NCBI RefSeq assembly: GCF_014267345.1
Contig: NZ_JACMYD010000004.1
Span: forward strand, 1 to 64,000
DNA from: Corynebacterium sp. zg-331
Lineage (GTDB): Bacteria; Actinomycetota; Actinomycetes; Mycobacteriales; Mycobacteriaceae
DNA: 64,000 bases
Direction: 5' to 3'
The notes below the pieces were generated by a model. It was not told where the DNA came from, searched no databases, and saw only the letters and a list, made by a program, of their open reading frames with translations. The position numbers and the translations under genes were made by a program. The stretch's first letter is position 1. Every line of letters starts with the position of its first letter. Shown here piece after piece: positions 1-7,241 of the stretch.

Positions 1-81
1 CTCGGCAACCGCCTCGTAATACAAGCGCAGCGCACGGTCCTTGGTCTCTTGATCAAACCTCATAGTGCCCATGGGCCCCAT
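1..81 (-). CDS. IS3-family transposase OrfA-like N-terminus (partial at window edge)
   Basis: The minus strand reads into the window edge with an N-terminus containing MRFDQETKDRALRLYYEAVA, which resembles the start of the helix-turn-helix OrfA of IS3-type insertion sequences. Three in-frame ATGs (first bases at 81, 72 and 63) are possible. An AGGAG lies 3 nt before the first and 12 nt before the second, so the exact start is unsettled. Only about 27 codons are visible, so I cannot tell whether the element is intact or find its terminal repeats. It directly follows a decayed PTS gene on the same strand, which would fit insertion-driven decay. Confidence 0.5.
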   Translation of the reverse strand, partial: MGPMGTMRFDQETKDRALRLYYEAVAE

Positions 82-87
82 TATCTC

Positions 88-427
88 CTATTTAGCTCGT
101 GCACTCTCACACCCCAAGGACGCCTCAAGTTCTTGCATTGCCTTGAGGTGAGAGGGGGGGGATCCTGAGCGGCAAGCGCTACGACCATGCTCGCGGGGCG
201 TGGGCAGCATGGCTGAACCCCACCGGGGGCGCCGATCCGCCCCCAGGAGAGATTCGTTGCCCGTGCGGTCCTTGAGGGGTGCGCGTGGGCGAAGGCAAAC
301 CTTGGGGCTATGACGATGTAGGACCCATTCCCCTCCACGGATTTCACCATGGTTGCGTTGTACTCGGAGGCGATCGTTTCCACCTTTTCGAGCAGACCAC
401 CGGCGAGCGTGAGGGAGGAACATTCTG
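88..427 (-). pseudogene. Decayed PTS EIIA (mannitol/ascorbate type) remnant
   Basis: In the minus-strand frame downstream of the pucR-type stop, a stretch reads LAGGLLEKVETIASEY, then GSYIVIAPRFAFAHAHPS, which matches the active-site region of type 2 PTS EIIA domains (the His in the HA(R/H)P motif carries the phosphate). Further on LAAQDPP appears in this frame, while the matching C-terminus SHLKAMQELEASLGCESARA is found in another frame. The switch lies at the homopolymer of eight G at 154-161. There is no start codon: the frame opens directly from the regulator's stop codon at 471-473. The 5' end is therefore lost and there is at least one frameshift. A non-functional relic. Confidence 0.65.
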
Positions 428-470
428 TCCCGCTTGCATCCCCACTTGAATGCGACGGATGAATAATCGC

Positions 471-1835
471 CTAGCCTTGAAGTAGCATCGTCAATTCCGC
501 CCGCACCAGCGCATCGCTCAAATCCACCTGACAAACCTGCTCGATCTTTTCCAGGTGCGCTCGAATGGTGTGTCGGTGTAATCCCAGTCGAGTGGCGGTC
601 GGGGAGACCTGCGCCCCGCACAGAAGGTAGGCCCGCAGGGTTGTAGAGAGACGGGGGTCGTATTCCTCCAGCGCCCCGATGGTGGCGGCCCGCCGCGGTT
701 GGAGGGCCGCCTGCACCGAGGGGTCAGCGAGCCAGGTCGGTTGAGGCTGCACCTGAATAGTCCCCGGCTCGCTGAGGGCCTGTGCCCGGGCGAGTAGTTG
801 CTGGGCGAGGGGGAGGGAGATGTCGCGGATTGGGGTGCGCGGCGAGGTGGCAATGCGCAGCGGTAGCGGGGGGAAAGTATCGCCAGGAGCATGAACAACC
901 ACGGCGCTATATTCGCTCAGCTGAACATGGCCAGGGAGCAGGGAGGAGAGGGCGTCGTCGAGAAGTTCTGGGGTATCCGCGTGGAGCACGCTCATGTCCA
1001 GGGGCTCCTGGGGAAACGTTCGCTCGGCTTCCTGCCGCGTCTCCGTGGAGGCTCCCTGGTCGAGCAGTACCCGCAGGGCTAGGGACTCGTCGGGGGAATC
1101 GCGTGGGGGAGAAGAGACCAGCAGCCCCACCAGCCCGGCGAGGTGCCGCAGTAGGGCACGGGACGAGGCGGGGAATTTATCGGCGGAAGCCGAGCGGGCC
1201 ACGAGGTGAAACCGCCGCCCGGGGAGCTCGGCACCCCCACCCCCCACCACAAGCGGAATGCTCAGCGTGGTCACCCTGGCCCCGTTCTTGCCCGTGCTGG
1301 TGCGGGCGCTGGGTGGGGTACCCGGGGCGACCTCCGCGAGGGCAATCTCGGCCCCCAGGTAGGAGGAGGCCTCGCGCAGCAGGGCGTCGAGCCCGTTGCC
1401 AGCCTGCCTGTTGAGCTTTTCTTGTCGTCGCAGCAGCTCCGTTTGTTCGGCCAGTGTGCGCCGGGAGAGTTCGGCCATGACGGCGTTGGCGATGGCGAGG
1501 AAGGCGGTGGCGCGGGGTACCTCGAAAAGGCCTAGGTCGTGGGTGTGGGCGGCGTCGATGAGCGGCGGGGGAACCTGGTCGAAGACGAGCCCGGTGCCAA
1601 AGCCGATGGCGCGCACCCCGGCGCGGGTCAGTCGCGCGGCGTAGTCGTGGAAGTCCTCGGGGGAATCCGCGAAGGCGAGTCCTACGGTGAGGATGAGGCT
1701 GCCGGGGGTGGTGAACTCGGTGGGGTCGGTCAGCTCGGTGGCATGAACCACGGTGAAGTCGCCGCCGGGGGTGTGGATGGACTGGAGGTGGAGGGAGCGT
1801 TGGTTGAGCAGCCAGGCCAGGGGAATAGTGGACAC
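471..1835 (-). CDS. gabR: PucR-family transcriptional regulator, probable GABA-utilisation regulator
   Basis: A 454-residue protein with the PucR architecture. The N-terminal purine-catabolism-type sensor domain spans roughly residues 10-125 (GSLILTVG and IGFGTGLVF motifs). The middle is diverged. A C-terminal PucR helix-turn-helix spans about residues 400-450 (TATRLGLHRHTIRAHLEKI). The GTG start at 1835 lies 7 nt after a TACACT box, so the transcript is probably leaderless. It is divergent from gabT-gabD, the same arrangement as the PucR-type GabR of Corynebacterium glutamicum, so control of gabTD by GABA or succinate semialdehyde is the natural inference. The 16-bp palindrome between the two genes is the likely operator. 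Confidence 0.85.
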   Translation of the reverse strand: MSTIPLAWLLNQRSLHLQSIHTPGGDFTVVHATELTDPTEFTTPGSLILTVGLAFADSPEDFHDYAARLTRAGVRAIGFGTGLVFDQVPPPLIDAAHTHDLGLFEVPRATAFLAIANAVMAELSRRTLAEQTELLRRQEKLNRQAGNGLDALLREASSYLGAEIALAEVAPGTPPSARTSTGKNGARVTTLSIPLVVGGGGAELPGRRFHLVARSASADKFPASSRALLRHLAGLVGLLVSSPPRDSPDESLALRVLLDQGASTETRQEAERTFPQEPLDMSVLHADTPELLDDALSSLLPGHVQLSEYSAVVVHAPGDTFPPLPLRIATSPRTPIRDISLPLAQQLLARAQALSEPGTIQVQPQPTWLADPSVQAALQPRRAATIGALEEYDPRLSTTLRAYLLCGAQVSPTATRLGLHRHTIRAHLEKIEQVCQVDLSDALVRAELTMLLQG

Positions 1836-1864
1836 CCTGGATAGTGTAATTGCAGAAAATTAGA

Positions 1865-1880
1865 CGCTATGGCCATAGCG
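1865..1880. promoter_or_regulatory. Perfect 16-bp palindrome in the gabR-gabT intergenic region
   Basis: CGCTATGGCCATAGCG is a perfect palindrome 30 bp upstream of the regulator start and about 63 bp before the gabT start. A second, shorter dyad GCAA-TTG-TTGC sits at 1911-1921, nearer gabT. Position and symmetry suggest a dimeric regulator site, most simply for the PucR-type protein encoded next door. Binding is inferred, not shown. Confidence 0.55.
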
Positions 1881-1942
1881 GCGCGGCGGTGGGTGGCATC
1901 ACAATAGTGGGCAATTGTTGCGGAAAGAGGAAGGAATCGGTC

Positions 1943-3283
1943 ATGGCCTCACTACCGGAGTTGGAGTATCGCATCGAGCAGCAGCGCAGGCTGGTCACGG
2001 AGCAGCGCCCCGGCCCGCGCAGCAAGGCCCTGGAGGAGCGTCGCCAGGCGGCCCTGCCCGCGGGCATGGTGCCCGCCCTGCCCGGCTACGTGGTGGACGC
2101 CGACGGCGGCATCCTGGTGGACGCGGACGGCAATCAGTTCATCGACCTGGCCTCGGGGATCGCGGTGACCTCGGCGGGGGCGTCGAACCCAGCGGTGGTC
2201 GGGGAGGTGCGCGAGGCGGTGGGGCGCTTTACCCACACCAGCTTCACCATCTCCCCCTACGAGTCCTACGTGGCGGTGGCGGAGAAGCTCAACGAGGTCA
2301 CCCCGGGGGATCACCCCAAGCGCACCGCGCTGTTTAACTCGGGTGCGGAGGCGGTGGAAAACGCGGTGAAGATCGCCCGCAGCTACACGGGCAAGAACGC
2401 GGTGGCGGTGATGGATCGCGCCTTCCATGGTCGCACCAACCTCACCATGGCGATGACGGCCAAGCAGCAGCCCTATAAGTCCGGCTTCGGCCCCTTTGCC
2501 CCGGACGTCTACCGGGTGCCGATGTCCTACCCGGTGCGCGACGGCTTGAGTGGGCAGGAGGCCGCCCGGCGCACGATCACGGCCCTGGAGCAGGAGATCG
2601 GCGCGCAGAACCTGGCCTGCGTGGTGATCGAGCCCATCCAGGGCGAGGGCGGGTTCGTGGTGCCCGCGCCGGGCTTTCTGCCCGCGGTGTCGCGCTGGTG
2701 CACGGATAACGACGTGGTGTTCATCGCCGATGAGATCCAGGCGGGGATGATGCGCACGGGCACCTGGTACGCCAGCGAGCACGAGGGGATCGTGCCGGAC
2801 ATGGTGACCAGCGCCAAGGGCATCGCCTCCGGCATGCCGCTGTCCGCGGTGACGGGCCGCGCGGAGATCATGGACGCCCCGCAGCCCGGCGGTCTGGGCG
2901 GCACCTACACCGGCAACCCGGTGGCCTGCGCGGCGGCGCTGGCTACTTTCCGGGAGTTCGAGGAGAAGGACTTTGGCGCCCGGGCCCGCCGCATCGAGGA
3001 GATCGCCCGCGAGGAGCTGGCCGGGCTCATCGAGGACCCGCGGGTGGCGGACTTCCGGGGTCGGGGCGCCATGCTGGCCTTGGAGTTCGTGACCGCCGAG
3101 GGCGAGCCGGACGCCGAGTTGGTGCACGCGGTGGCGGCCGGGGCCAAGGAGCGCGGCGTGCTGATCCTGACCTGCGGGCTGGATCATAACGTGATTCGCT
3201 TCCTGCCCTCGCTGGCGATCCCGGAGCACCTGTGGCGCGAGGCGCTGCGTATCGTGGTGGACCTCGTGACGGACAACAAGTAA
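1943..3283 (+). CDS. gabT: 4-aminobutyrate aminotransferase
   Basis: A 446-residue class III PLP aminotransferase that moves the amino group of GABA to 2-oxoglutarate, giving succinate semialdehyde and glutamate. Visible family features are the phosphate-binding FNSGAEAVENAVKIA, the DEIQAG aspartate that contacts the PLP ring nitrogen, and the Schiff-base lysine K292 in TSAKGIASG, followed by GGTYTGNP. The open frame runs upstream to 1850, but the ATG at 1943 is preceded by a GA-rich AAAGAGGAAGGA and fits the family length, so I chose it. gabD follows 13 bp downstream. Confidence 0.93.
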   Translation: MASLPELEYRIEQQRRLVTEQRPGPRSKALEERRQAALPAGMVPALPGYVVDADGGILVDADGNQFIDLASGIAVTSAGASNPAVVGEVREAVGRFTHTSFTISPYESYVAVAEKLNEVTPGDHPKRTALFNSGAEAVENAVKIARSYTGKNAVAVMDRAFHGRTNLTMAMTAKQQPYKSGFGPFAPDVYRVPMSYPVRDGLSGQEAARRTITALEQEIGAQNLACVVIEPIQGEGGFVVPAPGFLPAVSRWCTDNDVVFIADEIQAGMMRTGTWYASEHEGIVPDMVTSAKGIASGMPLSAVTGRAEIMDAPQPGGLGGTYTGNPVACAAALATFREFEEKDFGARARRIEEIAREELAGLIEDPRVADFRGRGAMLALEFVTAEGEPDAELVHAVAAGAKERGVLILTCGLDHNVIRFLPSLAIPEHLWREALRIVVDLVTDNK

Positions 3284-3296
3284 AGGAGCCCGCAGC

Positions 3297-4775
3297 ATGT
3301 CCTTTGATTACACTCCTCATCAGGACCTCTTAGATAGCCTGCCCACCGGCCTGTGGCTGGGTGCTCGCACCACCCAGGCGGCTTCCGGTGCGACCTTCGA
3401 GGTGATCGATCCGGCCACGGAGGAGGTGCTGGCCGAGGTCGCCGACGCCGATTCCCGGGACTGGTTCGAGGCGCTCGCCCTGGCCGACGCCGCCCAGGGG
3501 CCGTGGGCGAAGGTCGCCCCCCGACAGCGCTCGGTGATCCTCACCGAGATCTTCCAGGAGATGACGCGGCGCGCCGAGGACTTCGCCCGCGTGATGACCC
3601 TGGAGATGGGCAAGCCGCTCGCGGAGGCGCGCGGCGAGGTGGCCTACGGCGCGGAGTACCTGCGTTGGTTCGCCGAGGAGGCGGTGCGTATCTCGGGGCG
3701 CTACGCGGCTTCCCCGGCGGGCAACGGCTCCATGACCATCTCGCACACCCCGGTGGGCCCGGTGCTGGCGATCACCCCGTGGAACTTCCCGCTGGCGATG
3801 GCCACCCGCAAGATCGCCCCCGCCCTGGCGGCGGGCTGCCCGGTGATCGTCAAGCCGGCGGCGGAGACGCCGCTGACCATGCTCCTGCTCGGGGAGGTCA
3901 TCGCCGGAGTATTCCGCCGCCACGAGGTGCCCGAGGGCGTGGTGTCCATCGTGCCCACCACAGTCTCGGCGCGAATGTCCGAGGAACTCATGGCCGATTC
4001 CCGGCTGCGCAAGGTCACCTTTACCGGCTCCACCGCCGTGGGCAAGATTCTAGTGCGCCAGTCCGCCCAGCACCTCCAGCGCACCTCGATGGAGCTGGGC
4101 GGTAACGCCCCCTTCCTCGTGGCCCACGACGCCGACCTCGACATGGCGCTTGACTGCGCCATGCAGGCCAAGATGCGCAACGGTGGCGAAGCATGCATCG
4201 CCGCCAACCGCTTCCTGGTGCACGAGTCCCTGGCCGAGGAGTTCACCGCGCGGTTGACCGAGCGTATGGCGGCGATCCGCATGGGCCACGGCCTGGAGGA
4301 GTCCACCACCCTGGGCCCGGTGATCACCGCCCGCCAGCGCGACGCCGTGGCCGCGCTGGTCGAGCGCGCCGTGGAACAGGGCGCGGTGGTACACACCGGC
4401 GGGCAGGTGTCAGAGGGCAAGGGCTTCTTCTATCCCGCTACCGTGCTGTCCCACCTTCCCGACGACGCCGAGATCCTCTCCCAGGAGATCTTTGGCCCCG
4501 TGGCCACCGTGAGTACCTTTGCCACCCTGGAGGAAGGCGTGGCCCGGGCCAATAGCACCGAGTTTGGGCTGGCCGCTTACGCGTTTACGGAGAACGTGCA
4601 CACGGCGGACTACCTCGCGCACGCCCTGGAGGCGGGCATGGTGGGCATCAACCGCGCGGCCATCTCGGATGCCGCCGCCCCCTTCGGCGGTATCAAGCAG
4701 TCCGGGTTCGGGCGCGAGGGCGGCGCCGAGGGCATCGAGGAGTACATTTCCGTGCGCTACATCGCCAAGCCCTAG
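3297..4775 (+). CDS. gabD: Succinate-semialdehyde dehydrogenase
   Basis: A 492-residue aldehyde dehydrogenase that oxidises succinate semialdehyde to succinate, feeding the TCA cycle. The conserved core is present: TPWNFPLAMATRKIAPAL near the cofactor site, FTGSTAVGK, the general base E266 in MELGGNAPF, and the catalytic cysteine C300 in GGEACIAANR. The C-terminal PFGGIKQSGFGREGG is also intact. The ATG follows AAAGGAG by 9 nt and lies 13 bp after gabT, so the two form one operon. NADP preference is usual for GabD but cannot be fixed from sequence here. Confidence 0.93.
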   Translation: MSFDYTPHQDLLDSLPTGLWLGARTTQAASGATFEVIDPATEEVLAEVADADSRDWFEALALADAAQGPWAKVAPRQRSVILTEIFQEMTRRAEDFARVMTLEMGKPLAEARGEVAYGAEYLRWFAEEAVRISGRYAASPAGNGSMTISHTPVGPVLAITPWNFPLAMATRKIAPALAAGCPVIVKPAAETPLTMLLLGEVIAGVFRRHEVPEGVVSIVPTTVSARMSEELMADSRLRKVTFTGSTAVGKILVRQSAQHLQRTSMELGGNAPFLVAHDADLDMALDCAMQAKMRNGGEACIAANRFLVHESLAEEFTARLTERMAAIRMGHGLEESTTLGPVITARQRDAVAALVERAVEQGAVVHTGGQVSEGKGFFYPATVLSHLPDDAEILSQEIFGPVATVSTFATLEEGVARANSTEFGLAAYAFTENVHTADYLAHALEAGMVGINRAAISDAAAPFGGIKQSGFGREGGAEGIEEYISVRYIAKP

Positions 4776-4798
4776 CCGGGGCTAACCACCTAGCGACG

Positions 4799-4868
4799 TG
4801 CCCCGTTCCCGGCACGAAAGCGGTCGGATCCCCGCGGATGCGGAAGCCTACGTGCCGGGAACGGGGCA
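4799..4868. repeat. 70-bp structured repeat, copy A (17-bp perfect terminal inverted repeats)
   Basis: The arms TGCCCCGTTCCCGGCAC (4799-4815) and GTGCCGGGAACGGGGCA (4852-4868) are perfect complements around a 36-nt loop. The same 70-bp element returns in opposite orientation at 5765-5834, with identical arms, identical size and a shared loop core TCGGATCCCCGCG. It starts 23 bp after the gabD stop, so it may also act as a terminator (arm followed by TTCCTCTT). The two copies bracket one gene. Confidence 0.85.
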
Positions 4869-4918
4869 TTCCTCTTGCAGCGCGTGGTTCCGCGCTTTAA
4901 AGTCAACCGGGGGGATAT

Positions 4919-5764
4919 ATGAGAAACCTTATTGTCAGCGGCGTTGACCGCTCCACGGTACGGCGTCGCGTGAAGGCGGGGACGTACTACAAGGTTTGCA
5001 AGGGGCTCTACCTGACACGAGCCCCCACCGCGCGCGAGCTCTTGGGCGTTCTCTTGGCTACCTTTCCCGCCGCGCGTGCCACGGGGTGCACGGCCGAGCA
5101 GCTTTTTTACCGCCGGGAACTGAGCTTTCCGCTGCAGCTGGTGAGTACGCGAGACATGCCGGACATGGACGGCGTTGAATGGTTTCGCTCGCGGAGGTCG
5201 GCATTTGTCTGGATGGGGGAGTATCGTGTGCATCTTCCGTGTCTCGCCATCGAGTACCTCGAGGAACCGCGAGCCATTGCTCTCCTGGAGCACGTCTACA
5301 AAAACCGGAATGGAAAACGTGCGATTGAAAAACACGCTGCTGGCGTTCGCTTCCCCGCGCGGAGCCGCGACCTCCTGAGGAAGGCGGTGATTGGTGCCGA
5401 TAGTGGTGGCGAGACAGTCCTCATCAGGGCCCTGAAAAACGCCGGATTGGCGGTGGAAAATAACGTGTTCCTCGGCGCCTACTGGTGGGACATTTACGTC
5501 CCGGAGCTCAACCTGTTGGTGGAAGTCGACGGCTTCAAATACCACAGCAGCGAAAACCTGGAGATCTTCGTGCGGGACCGCGCCAAGGCAAATGACGCGA
5601 CACTGGCGGGGTACGTCGTGCTGCGTTTTACCGGCAGCTGCGTGGCCAATGAGCTAGACCGGGTGGTGGCGCAGATTCTCTCCGTGCGGACCATGCCGAA
5701 TCCGCTGCCCACTCAAGGGGTGTGGGAGTGGCACTGGATCTTTAGGCGTAGCGATCGATGGTAA
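4919..5764 (+). CDS. AbiEi-like winged-helix plus DUF559/Vsr-type PD-(D/E)XK endonuclease-like protein
   Basis: A 281-residue protein with two parts. Residues about 1-40 (SGVDRSTVRRRVKAGTYYKV, then GLYL) resemble the winged-helix start of AbiEi-type proteins. Residues about 165-255 resemble the Vsr/DUF559 nuclease fold: GGETVL, then WWDIYVPELNLLVEVDGFKY, with the D...EVD spacing of a PD-(D/E)XK site, then VRDRAKANDATLAGY. The role in vivo is unknown; proteins of this build are scattered orphans in actinobacteria and have been linked to defence only by similarity. The gene looks less GC-rich than its neighbours by eye. Its stop codon touches repeat copy B, and repeat copy A lies 50 bp before its start, suggesting a cassette. 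Confidence 0.7.
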   Translation: MRNLIVSGVDRSTVRRRVKAGTYYKVCKGLYLTRAPTARELLGVLLATFPAARATGCTAEQLFYRRELSFPLQLVSTRDMPDMDGVEWFRSRRSAFVWMGEYRVHLPCLAIEYLEEPRAIALLEHVYKNRNGKRAIEKHAAGVRFPARSRDLLRKAVIGADSGGETVLIRALKNAGLAVENNVFLGAYWWDIYVPELNLLVEVDGFKYHSSENLEIFVRDRAKANDATLAGYVVLRFTGSCVANELDRVVAQILSVRTMPNPLPTQGVWEWHWIFRRSDRW

Positions 5765-5834
5765 TGCCCCGTTCCCGGCACGTAAGCTCCCGGAGTCGCG
5801 GGGATCCGAGGTCTTGTGTGCCGGGAACGGGGCA
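5765..5834. repeat. 70-bp structured repeat, copy B (inverted relative to copy A)
   Basis: Arms at 5765-5781 and 5818-5834 are identical to those of copy A and enclose a 36-nt loop. The reverse complement of this loop shares TCGGATCCCCGCG and scattered other bases with the copy A loop, so the two elements are inverted copies of one sequence. It begins one base after the endonuclease-like stop codon and lies 24 bp beyond the end of the opposing aldehyde dehydrogenase gene, so it may terminate both convergent transcripts. Confidence 0.85.
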
Positions 5835-5858
5835 TTTCGGGGCGGTGAGCGGTCGTGC

Positions 5859-7241
5859 CTAGTCCTCCACGTAGTAGAGCTGTTTGTTCACGAACTCGTC
5901 CATGCCCAGCGGGCCCAGCTCACGGCCAAAGCCGGAGCGCTTCACCCCGCCGAAGGGCAACTCGTAGCCCTCCCCGGCGGGGGTGTTCACGTTGGCCATG
6001 CCCACTTCCAGGCGGCGGGAGAGAGCGGCGGCACGCTCGGTATCCTCGGAGAACACCGTGCCGCCCAGGCCAAAGCGGGTATCGTTGGCCAGCCGGAGGG
6101 CCTCCTCGTCAGAAGTTACCCGGAACACGGTGGCCACGGGGCCGAAGAACTCCTCATAGTAGATGTCCGAGCCCACGGGCACGTCCGTGAGCACGGCGGG
6201 GGATAGGTAGGCTCCGGTCTCGGTGAGTTCTCCGCCCGCGCGCAGGGTGGCCCCTGCGGCCACGGCGCGATCGAGTTGATCCTTGAGCTTCTCGGCGGCC
6301 TCGCGGGAGGACAGCGGGCAGTAGGTGTTCTCCCCCTCCTTGTCCGGGGTGGTGGGGGTGGCGGCCTCGGCCAGGGCCACGAGCTCGGCCACGAACTCCT
6401 CGTAGACGTCGTCCATGACGATCATGCGTTTGTTGGAGTTGCACGCCTGCCCGGTGTTGTACATCCGGGTGCCCCAGGCGAGGGCCGCGGCGGCGGGAAT
6501 GTCCGCGGAATCGAGGATCACGTACGGATCGCTCCCGCCGAGCTCGAGCACGGCCTTCTTCAGATGCTGGCCCGCCTGGGCACCCACGATGGCCCCGGCG
6601 CGCTCCGAACCGGTGAGGGAGACGCCCTGCACCCGCGGGTCCGCGATGATGGTGGAAACCTGCTCGTGGGTGGCAAAGAGGTTGGTGTACACGCCCTCCG
6701 GCACCCCGGCGTCGCGGAAGATCTCGGCCACGGCGAGCGCCGAGCGCGCGCAGATCTCCGCGTCCTTGAGCAGGATGGTGTTGCCCAGCACCAGGTTGGG
6801 ACCCACGAAGCGGGCGATCTGGTAGTAGGGGAAGTTCCACGGCATGATGCCCAGCAGGGGACCGATGGGCAGGCGACGGATCACGGCCTTGCCGGAGCCG
6901 GAGACTACCGGAATGGGCTGATCCTTGGTGAACTCGGCGCCGTGCTCGGCGTAGTAGCGAATGATGTTGCCGGAGAGCTCGGCCTCGTCGGCGGCCTCGG
7001 AATGAGGCTTGCCCATCTCGGTGCCGGCGATGGTGGCGAGGGCGTCCTTGCGCTCGATGAAAAGCTCCCCGGCGCACGCCATGATCTCGGCGCGCCGGGC
7101 CAGCGGCAGCTGCGACCAGGAGGCAAAGGCGCGGGCGCTAGCATCGAGGGCGGCCTCGACCTCGGCGTCGCTGGCAAAGGGGAAAGTCTCTACCACCTCG
7201 TCGGTCACGGGGTTGTGGACGCGGTACTGGGGGGAGGTCAT
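5859..7241 (-). CDS. NAD(P)-dependent aldehyde dehydrogenase (4-aminobutanal/succinate semialdehyde type)
   Basis: A 460-residue aldehyde dehydrogenase of the short SSADH-like group (HNPVTDEVVETFPF at the N-terminus). Catalytic features are LELGGSDPYV (general base) and TGQACNSNKR with nucleophile C267; the C-terminal PFGGVKRSGFGRELG is intact. It overlaps the permease stop by 4 nt (ATGA) and shares an operon with the putrescine-oxidase-like gene. The best inference is oxidation of 4-aminobutanal to GABA, linking putrescine to the gabTD operon nearby. A second succinate semialdehyde dehydrogenase activity is the main alternative. Confidence 0.8.
   Translation of the reverse strand: MTSPQYRVHNPVTDEVVETFPFASDAEVEAALDASARAFASWSQLPLARRAEIMACAGELFIERKDALATIAGTEMGKPHSEAADEAELSGNIIRYYAEHGAEFTKDQPIPVVSGSGKAVIRRLPIGPLLGIMPWNFPYYQIARFVGPNLVLGNTILLKDAEICARSALAVAEIFRDAGVPEGVYTNLFATHEQVSTIIADPRVQGVSLTGSERAGAIVGAQAGQHLKKAVLELGGSDPYVILDSADIPAAAALAWGTRMYNTGQACNSNKRMIVMDDVYEEFVAELVALAEAATPTTPDKEGENTYCPLSSREAAEKLKDQLDRAVAAGATLRAGGELTETGAYLSPAVLTDVPVGSDIYYEEFFGPVATVFRVTSDEEALRLANDTRFGLGGTVFSEDTERAAALSRRLEVGMANVNTPAGEGYELPFGGVKRSGFGRELGPLGMDEFVNKQLYYVED

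Noticed and set aside
1952..3298. Long 448-codon open frame on the minus strand over gabT
   Set aside because: GC-rich codon-position shadow of gabT; repetitive His/Arg/Gly composition and no family resemblance.
4799..5834. The 70-bp repeat pair as an attC/integron or a CRISPR pair
   Set aside because: Only two copies in inverted orientation, no array, no integrase in view, no spacer pattern.
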